From Frankiales bacterium (GTDB lineage: Bacteria > Actinomycetota > Actinomycetes > Mycobacteriales > Jatrophihabitantaceae): a stretch of DNA of 11,741 bases. The stretch lies in assembly GCA_025963265.1 (NCBI GenBank), contig JAOPUY010000084.1:1-11741 (forward strand), read 5' to 3'. Position numbers and translations under genes: made by a program. The notes under the pieces are model-generated. The model was not told the DNA's origin, made no database searches, and was given only the letters and a program-made list of their open reading frames with translations. The stretch's first letter is position 1, and each line of letters begins with the position of its first letter. Positions 1 through 8,438 of this stretch are shown one piece after another.

Positions 1-677
1 GAGGTCGAGCCGCGGCCGTCGTCGGTGTAACTGAGCCCGCGCACGACGGCGACCGGGACGTCGGACAGCTTGCCCTTGACCAGGTCGCCCGCACTGGCCA
101 GCTCGTCGGCCAGCGCCACCTCGGTGACGGCCAGGACGTTGCCGTGTTTGTCGACGCTGCCCCGTTCGTCGGTGACCGCGGCCAGGCCGGCCACACCGAT
201 CGCGACATCGGAGATGCCGTGCCGCCACGGCCGCCCGGTCGAATCGGAGATGACGACCGCGACCCGCCGGCCGGTTCGCTCGGCGATGCCGTCGCGCAGG
301 TCGCGGGCCGAGCGGTCGGGGTCCAGCGGCAGCAACGCGATCTCCGCCGCGGTGACGTTGGAGGCGTCGACGCCGGCCGCGGCCATCACCAGTCCGTGCC
401 GAGTCTCGACGATGGCCAACCCGCCGCGGCGCGCGACCACCCGCACGGTCTCATCGGAGATGGCCTGCTGCCGCAGCAACTCGCGCTGCACCGGGTCGCC
501 CGCCGGCACCGCGATCAACCGGTTCTCCGCCTTGGACACGATCTTGGACGTGACCACCAGCACGTCGCCGTCTTCGAGCCAGGGCGCGGCCCGCAGCAGT
601 TCGGCGACGAGGTCGTCGCCCGGCCGGATCTCGCCGATGCCGGGCACCGGCCGGATCTCGACCCGTCCGTCCCTCAT
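1..677 (-). CDS. cofE: Coenzyme F420-0:L-glutamate ligase CofE/FbiB (N-terminal part, gene cut by window edge)
   Basis: The CofE family performs GTP-dependent addition of L-glutamate to F420-0 in the cytoplasm, the last stage of F420 synthesis. Translating the minus strand from ATG 677 gives 225 residues without a stop before the window edge. The protein begins [17 protein letters not shown] and carries family motifs: SKIVSKAEN near residue 50, [18 protein letters not shown] near 150, and [21 protein letters not shown] at the right end of the visible part. The ATG overlaps the stop of cofD as ATGA (674-677), so translation is probably coupled; no separate Shine-Dalgarno sequence is obvious. 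Mycobacterial FbiB is about 450 residues with an extra C-terminal FMN-dependent nitroreductase-like domain, whereas archaeal CofE is about 250 residues. Because the 3' end is missing, I cannot tell whether this copy has that second domain. Confidence 0.94.
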   Translation of the reverse strand, partial: MRDGRVEIRPVPGIGEIRPGDDLVAELLRAAPWLEDGDVLVVTSKIVSKAENRLIAVPAGDPVQRELLRQQAISDETVRVVARRGGLAIVETRHGLVMAAAGVDASNVTAAEIALLPLDPDRSARDLRDGIAERTGRRVAVVISDSTGRPWRHGISDVAIGVAGLAAVTDERGSVDKHGNVLAVTEVALADELASAGDLVKGKLSDVPVAVVRGLSYTDDGRGST

Positions 678-1636
678 AGGTCAAACCCGACCAGCGCCGC
701 CGCGTCGGCCACCATGGCCGCCGTCTCGGCGTCACTGGACATGTAAAGATCGCGGGCCAGCACGGCCACCCCGTCCACCACCGCGGTGTCCTCGGTGTGG
801 ACCAGCCAGCCGTCGAGGATCCCCTGCGCCGCCCGCGCGCCGTAGAAGCGGCCGACTCCCTGGGCTGAGGTCTCGACGCCGATCACCGGCAGGCAGGCGT
901 CGGCCATGCCCCGCACCGGGGCGCCGCCGATGATGGGGGACAGGCCGACCACCGGCCCGGGGGCGGCCAGCACCGCCTCGCGAATACCGGCGACGTTGAG
1001 GATCGTGTCGATGGACACGACCGGGTTGGACGGGGCGATCAACAACAAGTCGGTGCCTGCGATGACCTCCAGCACGCCGGCGGCCGGCTTGGCCTGGTCC
1101 AGGCCCACCTGGACGAAGGCCAGGGCCGGCAGTCCGGCGCGGTAGCGCACCCACCACTCCTGGAAGTGGATGGCCCGCCGGGCGCCGTCGATCTCGACCA
1201 CCACATGGGTCTCGCAGCGGTCATCGCTCATCGGCAGCAGCTGGACGCCGGGCTGCCAGCGCTGGCCCAGCGCGGCGGTGACGTCGGACAGCGGGTAGCC
1301 GGCCTCGAGCATCTGGGTGCGGACCAGATGGGTGGCGATGTCGAGGTCGCCGAGGCCGAACCAGGTCGGCTCGGCGCCGTATTCGGCCAGCGACTCTTTG
1401 ATCCGCCACGTCTCGCCGGCCCGGCCCCAGCCGCGTTCGGTGTCGATCACGCCGCCCAGGGTGTACATCACGCTGTCCAGGTCCGGGCAGATCCGCAGCC
1501 CGTGCATCGTGACGTCATCGCCGGTGTTCACGATCGCCGTGACCTCGTCCGAGCGGCCGTTCGAGCTCGCGAAGTGCCGAACCCCGCGGAGGAACTTCGC
1601 GCCGCCGACGCCGCCTGCCAAAACCGTGATGCGCAC
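674..1636 (-). CDS. cofD: 2-phospho-L-lactate transferase / FbiA (CofD)
   Basis: CofD/FbiA transfers the phospholactate (or phosphoenolpyruvate) moiety from its GDP-activated form to FO, giving F420-0 or dehydro-F420-0. The 320-residue protein has the family length and opens with the nucleotide-binding loop [18 protein letters not shown]. It continues with [18 protein letters not shown] near 37-54, [11 protein letters not shown] near 68, the substrate-site run [10 protein letters not shown] near 200 and [15 protein letters not shown] near 232. The start is GTG 1636. A -10-like TAGGGT (1649-1644) ends 7 bases upstream, so the mRNA may be leaderless; the alternative is readthrough from the upstream gene, which ends 24 bases away. 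The gene shares ATGA with cofE downstream. Identification is secure; only the in vivo donor substrate is open. Confidence 0.97.
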   Translation of the reverse strand: MRITVLAGGVGGAKFLRGVRHFASSNGRSDEVTAIVNTGDDVTMHGLRICPDLDSVMYTLGGVIDTERGWGRAGETWRIKESLAEYGAEPTWFGLGDLDIATHLVRTQMLEAGYPLSDVTAALGQRWQPGVQLLPMSDDRCETHVVVEIDGARRAIHFQEWWVRYRAGLPALAFVQVGLDQAKPAAGVLEVIAGTDLLLIAPSNPVVSIDTILNVAGIREAVLAAPGPVVGLSPIIGGAPVRGMADACLPVIGVETSAQGVGRFYGARAAQGILDGWLVHTEDTAVVDGVAVLARDLYMSSDAETAAMVADAAALVGFDL

Positions 1637-1643
1637 CTTAGGA

Positions 1644-1649
1644 ACCCTA
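1644..1649 (-). promoter_or_regulatory. Putative -10 element for leaderless cofD transcript
   Basis: On the minus strand TAGGGT is followed by 7 bases and then the GTG start of cofD. That spacing would put the transcription start at or next to the start codon. The element lies in the 24-base gap after the upstream stop codon. A CTGTCG about 18 bases further upstream is only a poor -35 match. It resembles the element before fbiC. This is inference from sequence only. Confidence 0.45.
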
Positions 1650-1660
1650 TGCTGACCGCT

Positions 1661-2476
1661 TCAGCCCGACAGCAGCCGGGATCCGGCGCGAGCCCGCATG
1701 GCCTCGAGCGCCGCCCGCAGCGCCGCCCGCAGCACGGTCCGCTCCGAGGGCAGCGAACGATCGCCGCCGCGCCGGCCGGGCTCGGGCAGCAACGCGCTCT
1801 GCCACCGCCGGCTCGCCTCGTCCGGCGGCAGCAGCTGGTCCAGCACCGACAGGGCCGCGCGGGGTCGGGGCCGTCGCCCTTGCAAGCCGGCTCCGACGCT
1901 GAGCAGCACCAGGGCGAGCTCCTCGGCGCTGGCCGAGCCCGAGGCCGGACGTTTGGACTGGGCCGTCAGCAGCACGTCCCGGGCCTGATCGGCCTGGCGC
2001 TGGGTAAGGGCCGGGTCGAGGTCGAGGATCGGCGCCCTGAGGCTGGCCCTGACCCCGGCAGTGGCGCCGGCATCGCCGGCCTCGGCCAGCGACCAGGCTC
2101 CGGACTCGACCAGAGCGGTCCGGGCCGCGACCAGATCGGTCTCGACGTGGGAGTACCAGCGCCGCCAGCGGACCTGCGGCCGCCCAGCCACCGCGCGCTG
2201 CAGCGAGTCGGCCAGGCCGGCCGACTCCAACGGGGCCGCGCCGAGGGCATAGCCGACGGCCTGTGGCCAGCGGGCGCCGGTCAGGCGCCCCTCGGCGATC
2301 AGCTCGACGAACAGGCCGGCCCGGATCGCGATCCCCACCCGGCTTTGGTGACGCAGTCGAGCGCCGCCGCCGCCGCCGGCACCGCTGGCACCGCCACCGC
2401 CGGCATCGTCGGCCGGGGGCAGGCAGAGCCGGCCGACGGTGAGCGCCAATGGCTCGAGCGCGGGCTCACCGCTCAC
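1661..2476 (-). CDS. GPP34 (GOLPH3/Vps74)-like protein, tentative
   Basis: I recognise this 271-residue protein only by pattern. The run RAGLFVELIAEGRL (about residues 51-64), a W-x-x-W-Y helix followed by LVESGAW (about 100-125) and LDPALTQRQADQARDVL (about 152-170) fit the helical GPP34 fold. Eukaryotic GOLPH3/Vps74 bind PI4P on Golgi membranes; homologues are frequent in actinobacteria, where their role is unknown. A Gly/Ala-rich stretch (about residues 25-37) follows the first strand and may be a flexible loop. No signal peptide or membrane segment is visible. The start is GTG 2476, overlapping the stop of the DUF4031 gene as GTGA. The stop lies 24 bases before cofD. The co-directional overlap suggests operon membership with the F420 genes, but no direct F420 role can be read from the sequence. 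Confidence 0.6.
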   Translation of the reverse strand: MSGEPALEPLALTVGRLCLPPADDAGGGGASGAGGGGGARLRHQSRVGIAIRAGLFVELIAEGRLTGARWPQAVGYALGAAPLESAGLADSLQRAVAGRPQVRWRRWYSHVETDLVAARTALVESGAWSLAEAGDAGATAGVRASLRAPILDLDPALTQRQADQARDVLLTAQSKRPASGSASAEELALVLLSVGAGLQGRRPRPRAALSVLDQLLPPDEASRRWQSALLPEPGRRGGDRSLPSERTVLRAALRAALEAMRARAGSRLLSG

Positions 2477-2748
2477 GGTCGGACCGCGCGTCGACGCTCG
2501 CGCAGCAACCGGCCGACGAAGCGCAGTTCGACCTCGTGCGCGCCTAACTCCACCGCGCGCTCGCGGACGTGACTGGGCAAGTCGTAGTGCCAGCGCCAGG
2601 GGTGATCCTGGAAAAACTCGCGGGCGATCCCCAACGCGTCGGCCATGCGATGCAGCTCGGCCCGGTCATCGGCCAGCAAATGGCAGAAGTCGGTGTAGCG
2701 AAACCCCGCCTCGGGGTAGGCGCGCACCGTGTCGACGTAGCAGCTCAT
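2473..2748 (-). CDS. DUF4031 domain protein
   Basis: A 91-residue protein beginning MSCYVDTVRAYP. It matches DUF4031 by the N-terminal YVD, then FCHLLADDRAELHRMADALG (the CHL.AD...ELH pattern, about residues 22-41), then FQDHPWRWHYDLP (about 45-57, the F-Q-D-H-P...H-Y-D signature) and a C-terminal RERAVELGAHEVELR. The conserved Cys, His and Asp residues hint at a catalytic or metal site, but no function is established to my knowledge. The start is ATG 2748 with GAGG about 7 bases upstream. It is the first gene of the leftward group and its TGA is shared with the GTG of the next gene. Divergent fbiC starts about 150 bases away. Confidence 0.85.
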   Translation of the reverse strand: MSCYVDTVRAYPEAGFRYTDFCHLLADDRAELHRMADALGIAREFFQDHPWRWHYDLPSHVRERAVELGAHEVELRFVGRLLRERRRAVRP

Positions 2749-2751
2749 TGA

Positions 2752-2772
2752 TGACCTCGGACTGACCTCGGA
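2752..2772. repeat. Short direct repeat upstream of the DUF4031 gene
   Basis: TGACCTCGGA occurs twice, at 2752-2761 and 2763-2772, with start points 11 bases apart, about one helical turn. The proximal copy overlaps the presumed ribosome-binding region of the DUF4031 gene. It could be a protein-binding site or chance. Confidence 0.35.
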
Positions 2773-2884
2773 TCTGGCGATTCATCGTGTCGAACAGTAC
2801 GGCCACCGACCGCGGCAGCTCAGCGACCGCGCGGGCGGGCGGGGCTTAGTCAACCTCGCGTGACGGCAATCGGGCCGGACGACA

Positions 2885-2890
2885 TAGGCT
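2885..2890 (+). promoter_or_regulatory. Putative -10 element for leaderless fbiC transcript
   Basis: TAGGCT ends 6 bases before GTG 2897, and no Shine-Dalgarno sequence precedes that GTG. GTGACG at 2860-2865 is a possible -35 with a long 19-base spacer. The element shares CATAGG(G/C)T with the one before cofD. Inference from sequence only. Confidence 0.45.
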
Positions 2891-2896
2891 CGTTTG

Positions 2897-5416
<2,520 letters not shown>

Positions 5417-5475
5417 CTGTTAGGTGTCCGAATTGGTCGGCCGGGTAAAAATTCCCGCGGATAGCAGGTCTCAGC

Positions 5476-5505
5476 TTGACTAATGGGTAACGACACGGGT
5501 GTAAT
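5476..5505 (+). promoter_or_regulatory. whiB promoter (-35 TTGACT, 18-base spacer, -10 TGTAAT)
   Basis: TTGACT at 5476-5481 and TGTAAT at 5500-5505 are separated by 18 bases, a good match to a housekeeping sigma promoter in actinobacteria. A small dyad ACAC-GG-GTGT (5493-5502) covers the spacer end and the start of the -10 element, so a regulator bound there could block polymerase. The transcription start is expected near 5512. Confidence 0.6.
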
Positions 5506-5592
5506 TCAAGTCGTGTCCTTCGCTGCGCCGAAGATTCGCTCGCGGATTCCCTCACCGGATTCCTCAGCTGATCCGGGCGCGGCGGCGGCATT

Positions 5593-5610
5593 TCCGGTAA
5601 CAGAACCGGA
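5593..5610. repeat. Perfect 6-base inverted repeat in the whiB leader
   Basis: TCCGGT (5593-5598) and ACCGGA (5605-5610) are perfect inverted copies around a 6-base loop. The repeat ends 36 bases before the whiB start and 25 before the ribosome-binding site. It could be an RNA hairpin or an operator. No U-tract follows, so it is not a terminator. Confidence 0.4.
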
Positions 5611-5646
5611 CGATCCACCCGCATCTAACCGCTGTAGGAGTACACC

Positions 5647-5928
5647 GTGACGGATAACCCCGCGCACCTCGCCGAAGCGGACCTGCCTGACATCTTCGGA
5701 TTGCCGGACGAGCAGAGCTGGCAGGAGCGCTCGCTGTGCGCGCAGACTGACCCGGAAGCCTTCTTCCCGGAGAAGGGCGGCTCGACCCGCGAGGCCAAAA
5801 AGATCTGCGTCGGCTGCGAAGTGCGGGCCGAGTGCCTGGAATACGCGCTCCAGAATGACGAGCGGTTCGGCATCTGGGGCGGTTTGAGCGAGCGCGAGCG
5901 CCGCCGGGTCAAGCGCCACGCCGGCTGA
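5647..5928 (+). CDS. whiB: WhiB-family iron-sulfur regulator (WhiB/WhmD = WhiB2 type)
   Basis: WhiB-like proteins carry a 4Fe-4S cluster and act with the primary sigma factor; WhiB/WhmD (WhiB2) controls septation and, in Streptomyces, sporulation together with WhiA. The 93-residue protein has the four cluster cysteines Cys31, Cys54, Cys57 and Cys63 (C-x22-C-x2-C-x5-C). It also has the block CAQTDPEAFFPEKGGSTREA, which is nearly identical to Streptomyces WhiB as I recall it. The turn GIWGGL (75-80) is followed by the basic tail SERERRRVKRHAG. The start is GTG 5647 with AGGAG six bases upstream. The position between the F420 genes and the DUF3499 region matches whiB2/Rv3260c in mycobacteria. 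Confidence 0.96.
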   Translation: MTDNPAHLAEADLPDIFGLPDEQSWQERSLCAQTDPEAFFPEKGGSTREAKKICVGCEVRAECLEYALQNDERFGIWGGLSERERRRVKRHAG

Positions 5929-5980
5929 CTCGAACACCGCTGCTCGCACAACTGCTCAGCGCCACCCACTCGGCCCGTCG

Positions 5981-6475
5981 CTACTCCAGCGGCGGGTCGA
6001 TCTCGTCCGGCGAGGAGCCCAGCAGCCGCGCCACTTGCTCGACGACGACATCGTGGATGAGGTCGGCCAGATCCTCCGGCCGCGAGGCCCGGCTCTCCAG
6101 CGGACGGCGGTAGACGACGATCAACGGCGCGCCGATCTCGCCCAATCCGGTCCGGTAGAGCCGAGACAACGGCACCGCGTTGTCATCGAGCACGTCGGAG
6201 TCGTAGTGGAAGTCGCCGACGCCGGTGTGGGTGACCGCCGGCACGTCCTCGACCGCGAACTCGATCTGAGCCAGCTTCTCGCCGACGTGCGGTTCCAGGT
6301 GCTCGACGGCCGCCAGCACCATCGCGTCGAAGGCGTCGGAGCGGCTGTGCGCGATCGGCACCGGGAGGGCCGCGAGCCGGCCCCGCAACCCCCGCCCGCG
6401 TCGATCTCGGCGGGCGCGGACTGCCTTCGGGCGCCGGTCGCTGGCCCCGGCGGCCTCGGTCGGTTGCGGACTCAT
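5981..6475 (-). CDS. Zincin-like 'metallopeptidase family' protein (Rv3259-like) with degenerate HExxH
   Basis: A 164-residue protein that fits the small zincin-like family (DUF1025, metallopeptidase family) by length, by FAVEDVP near residue 73, by PLSRLYRTGLGEIGAPLIVVYRRPLE near 102-127 and by the C-terminal helix LIHDVVVEQVARLLG (139-153). In catalytic members this helix carries HExxH; here the matching residues appear to be V145-E146-Q147-V148-A149, so both zinc histidines are missing and protease activity is doubtful. The N-terminus is very basic (many Arg between residues 14 and 33). The start is ATG 6475, with TAGGCT ending 9 bases upstream. The gene converges on whiB with a 52-base gap and diverges from the DUF3499 gene. 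The synteny agrees with Rv3259. Biological role unknown. Confidence 0.8.
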   Translation of the reverse strand: MSPQPTEAAGASDRRPKAVRARRDRRGRGLRGRLAALPVPIAHSRSDAFDAMVLAAVEHLEPHVGEKLAQIEFAVEDVPAVTHTGVGDFHYDSDVLDDNAVPLSRLYRTGLGEIGAPLIVVYRRPLESRASRPEDLADLIHDVVVEQVARLLGSSPDEIDPPLE

Positions 6476-6484
6476 AGTGGGCCG

Positions 6485-6490
6485 AGCCTA
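6485..6490 (-). promoter_or_regulatory. Putative -10 element for the Rv3259-like gene
   Basis: On the minus strand TAGGCT ends 9 bases before ATG 6475, giving a leaderless or 1-3 base leader transcript. The hexamer is identical to the fbiC element. No good -35 is visible. Confidence 0.35.
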
Positions 6491-6590
6491 GTCGCTGTCG
6501 CGCGTTCTGGCCGGTCCTGGCGGGGGCGTTCCCGGCGACACGCACGCGGTGTTCACGGCCCGGCTAGCCGGAGTTGACGGATCGGCCAGC

Positions 6591-6596
6591 TAAGGT
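6591..6596 (+). promoter_or_regulatory. Putative -10 element for the DUF3499 gene
   Basis: TAAGGT ends 8 bases before GTG 6605, which has no Shine-Dalgarno sequence in front of it. TTGACG at 6574-6579 looks like a -35 but is only 11 bases away, so it probably does not pair with this -10. Confidence 0.35.
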
Positions 6597-6604
6597 CGCG
6601 CGTT

Positions 6605-6964
6605 GTGAGGCATGTTCGTCGGTGCACCCGGCCTGGTTGTGTTCGACCCGCTGTGGCGACCTTGACCTACATCTACTCCGACTCGATGGCGGTCGTCGGG
6701 CCGCTGGCCGCCTTCGCCGAACCGCACTCCTATGACTTGTGCGAGGAGCACGCCGTGCGGCTGACCGTGCCCCGGGGCTGGGAGGTCGTCCGCCATGTCG
6801 GCGAGTTCCCCTCTCCGCTGCCCTACGCCGACGACCTCGAGGCCCTGGCCGACGCCGTCCGGGAGGCGGCCAAAGTCGAGGTCCGACCGGTCGAGCCGGG
6901 CGAGGACCAGCCCAATTCAGTCGGCCGGCGCGGACATCTACGGGTCGTCCCGCCCTCGGTGTGA
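6605..6964 (+). CDS. DUF3499 protein (Rv3258c-like)
   Basis: A 119-residue protein with the actinobacterial DUF3499 pattern: RRCTRPGCVRPAVATLTY near the N-terminus, then SDSMAVVGPLA, EPHSYDLCEEHAVRLTVPRG (about 39-58) and WEVVR. Cys7, Cys12, Cys46 and His49 could form a zinc site (C-x4-C...C-x2-H), so it may be a zinc-ribbon-like protein. No function is established. The C-terminal third is charged and less conserved in appearance. The start is GTG 6605, chosen because the family begins just before the first Cys and because a -10 element lies 8 bases upstream. In mycobacteria the next gene is manB; here a Trm112-like gene follows after 98 bases. Confidence 0.93.
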   Translation: MRHVRRCTRPGCVRPAVATLTYIYSDSMAVVGPLAAFAEPHSYDLCEEHAVRLTVPRGWEVVRHVGEFPSPLPYADDLEALADAVREAAKVEVRPVEPGEDQPNSVGRRGHLRVVPPSV

Positions 6965-7004
6965 ACCCGCCGCGCTGTGCGCTCGGGATGGCGTCGCTGC
7001 CCGA

Positions 7005-7010
7005 TAGGAT
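7005..7010 (+). promoter_or_regulatory. Putative -10 element for the Trm112-manA operon
   Basis: TAGGAT lies in the 98-base gap after the DUF3499 gene and would give a leader of about 45 bases. It directly adjoins the inverted repeat at 7010-7038. No convincing -35 is seen. Confidence 0.35.
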
Positions 7011-7038
7011 TGCCCACGGCCGGACAAACGCTGGGCAA
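7010..7038. repeat. 7-base perfect inverted repeat in the leader of the Trm112-manA operon
   Basis: TTGCCCA (7010-7016) and TGGGCAA (7032-7038) are perfect inverted copies with a 15-base loop. The left arm overlaps the last base of the putative -10 element and the right arm ends 24 bases before the first start codon. It may be an operator or a leader hairpin controlling the four-gene operon. No T-run follows, so termination is unlikely. Confidence 0.45.
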
Positions 7039-7062
7039 CCGGAGTAGAGCGGGGAGAACGGC

Positions 7063-7284
7063 ATGAGTGTGTCGGCGGAGTTGCTGGCGATCCTGGCCTG
7101 CCCGAGCCTTGACCACGGTCCGCTTCGGCTGGAACCGGCGGCCGGCGGCCGGACGGGCGAGGAACTCGTCTGCTCTATCTGCGCCAGCCGGTTCCCGATT
7201 GTGGACGGCATCCCGGTGCTGCTGGCCGAGGACGCGATCCCGGGGCCCAACGGGCTTGGTGTGCCCGCCGCAGGACCGGCATGA
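7063..7284 (+). CDS. Trm112-like zinc-ribbon protein
   Basis: A 73-residue protein of the Trm112/YcaR family. It has LLAILACPSLDHGPL (7-21), then LVCSICASRFPIVDGIPVLL (35-54), the usual C-x2-C followed by the (Y/F)PI-x-DGIPVLL ending. Cys13, Cys37 and Cys40 are three zinc ligands; the usual second Cys of the first pair is replaced and His18 may stand in. Eukaryotic and archaeal Trm112 activate methyltransferases, while the bacterial role is not well defined. The start is ATG 7063 with GGGGAG upstream. Its stop is shared with the next start as ATGA (7281-7284), so it is first in a coupled operon. Confidence 0.88.
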   Translation: MSVSAELLAILACPSLDHGPLRLEPAAGGRTGEELVCSICASRFPIVDGIPVLLAEDAIPGPNGLGVPAAGPA

Positions 7285-8438
7285 GCGAGTTCGAGCCCGA
7301 GCTGCTCGATGACGCCGACCGGCTGCTCGCGGCTGATCGCGGCGGGCTGCTTCGGTCGCTGGCCGCGGCCGGCGCCCAGGTTCGCCGGGCCATCGGGACG
7401 ATCGACGAGTTCGGCGTCGAACGGCTGCGTGAGGGCGACCCGCCCCGAGCCGTGCTCGTCGCCCCCGATCCGCATTCGGCTTATCTGTCAAGCCTCTTGT
7501 CGATGCTCGGCCGCCACAGCGCGCCGGTGATCGACTGGCGGGACCCGAGTCTGCCCCGCTGGGCCGGCCCGGCCGACGCGCTGCTCGTCATCAGCGCCGA
7601 CGGCCGCCACCCGCGGCTGGCTGAGCTCGTCGACCAGGCCGACCGCCGCGGACTGGCGCTGGCTGTGGTGGCGCCGGCCGGTTCCCCGGTCGCGGTCGCG
7701 GCGGCGCGCCATCCCACCGCCGACGTCAGCTACCTGGCCACCATGCCGACCCGGGCGATCTGGTGGGCGCTGGCCACCCCGGCCCTGCAGGCCATGGACA
7801 GCCTCGGGCTGACCGACAACGCGATGACGCTGAACCGGCTGGCCGACGCCCTGGACGAGGTGGCCGAGGCCAACCGGCCCGACTCCTCGGCCTTCACCGG
7901 CCCGGCGAAGGTCCTGGCGAGCGACCTGGCCGGCTCGGTGCCGGTGATCGCCGGCGCCGGACCGGGCGCGACGGTGGCGGCGCGCCGCATCGCCGGCTCA
8001 GTGCAGTTGATCGGCGGCTCGACCGCCATGGCGGCCTCGCTGCCGGACGACGTGGCCCGGGTCGGCGCCCTGCTGGAGTTCGCCGGCGACAGCGACGAGG
8101 CCGCGGACTTCTTCGCCGATCGCGAGAACCCGGGAGTCGCACCCCGGCTGGTGCTGGTCGGGGCCGGGGTCGAACTGGACTACGGCGAGCGGCTCAGCGA
8201 CTACCCGGAAGACCCGACCGACCGCTTGGGCGAGCTGGCCGCTCGCCGCGCGGCCAGCGCGCTGGCCGAGCTGGCGGCCAGCCGCGGGATCGGCAGCTCG
8301 CGCATCGACGTGCCCGACGCGCCGACGCTGATCCGGTTCGGCGTGGCCGCCGCGACCGGCGACTTCGCGGCCAGCTACCTCGCCCTCGGCCGGGGGATCG
8401 ATCCGTCCGCCCCCCGGCTCGGCGAGTTGCCGCATTGA
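7281..8438 (+). CDS. SIS-domain phosphosugar-isomerase-like protein (Rv3256c/TobH type)
   Basis: A 385-residue protein whose position between a Trm112-like gene and manA, and whose pattern, match the Rv3256c/TobH group related to bifunctional phosphoglucose/phosphomannose isomerases. An N-terminal helical part (LLDDADRLLAADRGGLL) is followed by an SIS-like Rossmann region with LLVISADGRHPRLAELVDQA near residues 95-115 and LALAVVAPAGSPVAVAA. The C-terminal part has VPVIAGAGPGATVAARRIAG near 220. Whether it is catalytic is not clear: the family includes poorly characterised members lacking some isomerase residues. A role in hexose-6-phosphate or GDP-mannose supply is suggested by manA. It overlaps both neighbours by 4 bases. 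Confidence 0.8.
   Translation: MSEFEPELLDDADRLLAADRGGLLRSLAAAGAQVRRAIGTIDEFGVERLREGDPPRAVLVAPDPHSAYLSSLLSMLGRHSAPVIDWRDPSLPRWAGPADALLVISADGRHPRLAELVDQADRRGLALAVVAPAGSPVAVAAARHPTADVSYLATMPTRAIWWALATPALQAMDSLGLTDNAMTLNRLADALDEVAEANRPDSSAFTGPAKVLASDLAGSVPVIAGAGPGATVAARRIAGSVQLIGGSTAMAASLPDDVARVGALLEFAGDSDEAADFFADRENPGVAPRLVLVGAGVELDYGERLSDYPEDPTDRLGELAARRAASALAELAASRGIGSSRIDVPDAPTLIRFGVAAATGDFAASYLALGRGIDPSAPRLGELPH

Larger units (their letters stand above)
5417..5646 (+). promoter_or_regulatory. fbiC-whiB intergenic region
   Basis: These 230 bases hold no gene that I can support. They contain the whiB promoter (5476-5505), a near repeat CGGATTCC at 5543-5550 and 5556-5563 (13 bases apart), an inverted repeat at 5593-5610 and the whiB ribosome-binding site AGGAG at 5636-5640. 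GACAC/GTGTC pentamers, the core of the WhiA-type site, occur at 5424-5428, 5492-5496 and 5513-5517. The untranslated leader would be about 135 bases. No convincing fbiC terminator is visible. Confidence 0.6.

Noticed and set aside
1166..2572. Long plus-strand open frame of 468 codons
   Set aside because: It lies antisense to cofD and the GPP34-like gene, spans gene boundaries and has no recognisable domain. High GC makes stop codons rare on the opposite strand.
5442..5457. fbiC terminator hairpin CGGG-N8-CCCG
   Set aside because: The stem is only 4 bases and no T-run follows it.
5938..5961. Convergent terminator between whiB and the Rv3259-like gene (CGCTG ... CAGCG)
   Set aside because: A 5-base stem with a 14-base loop and no T-run is too weak to call.
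6574..6596. TTGACG paired with TAAGGT as a full promoter for DUF3499
   Set aside because: The spacer is only 11 bases, far below the usual 16-19.
7763..8434. In-frame upstream extension of the CDF transporter
   Set aside because: The extension lies in another frame of the SIS gene and is an Arg/Gly-rich nonsense translation. The transporter begins normally at TTG 8435.
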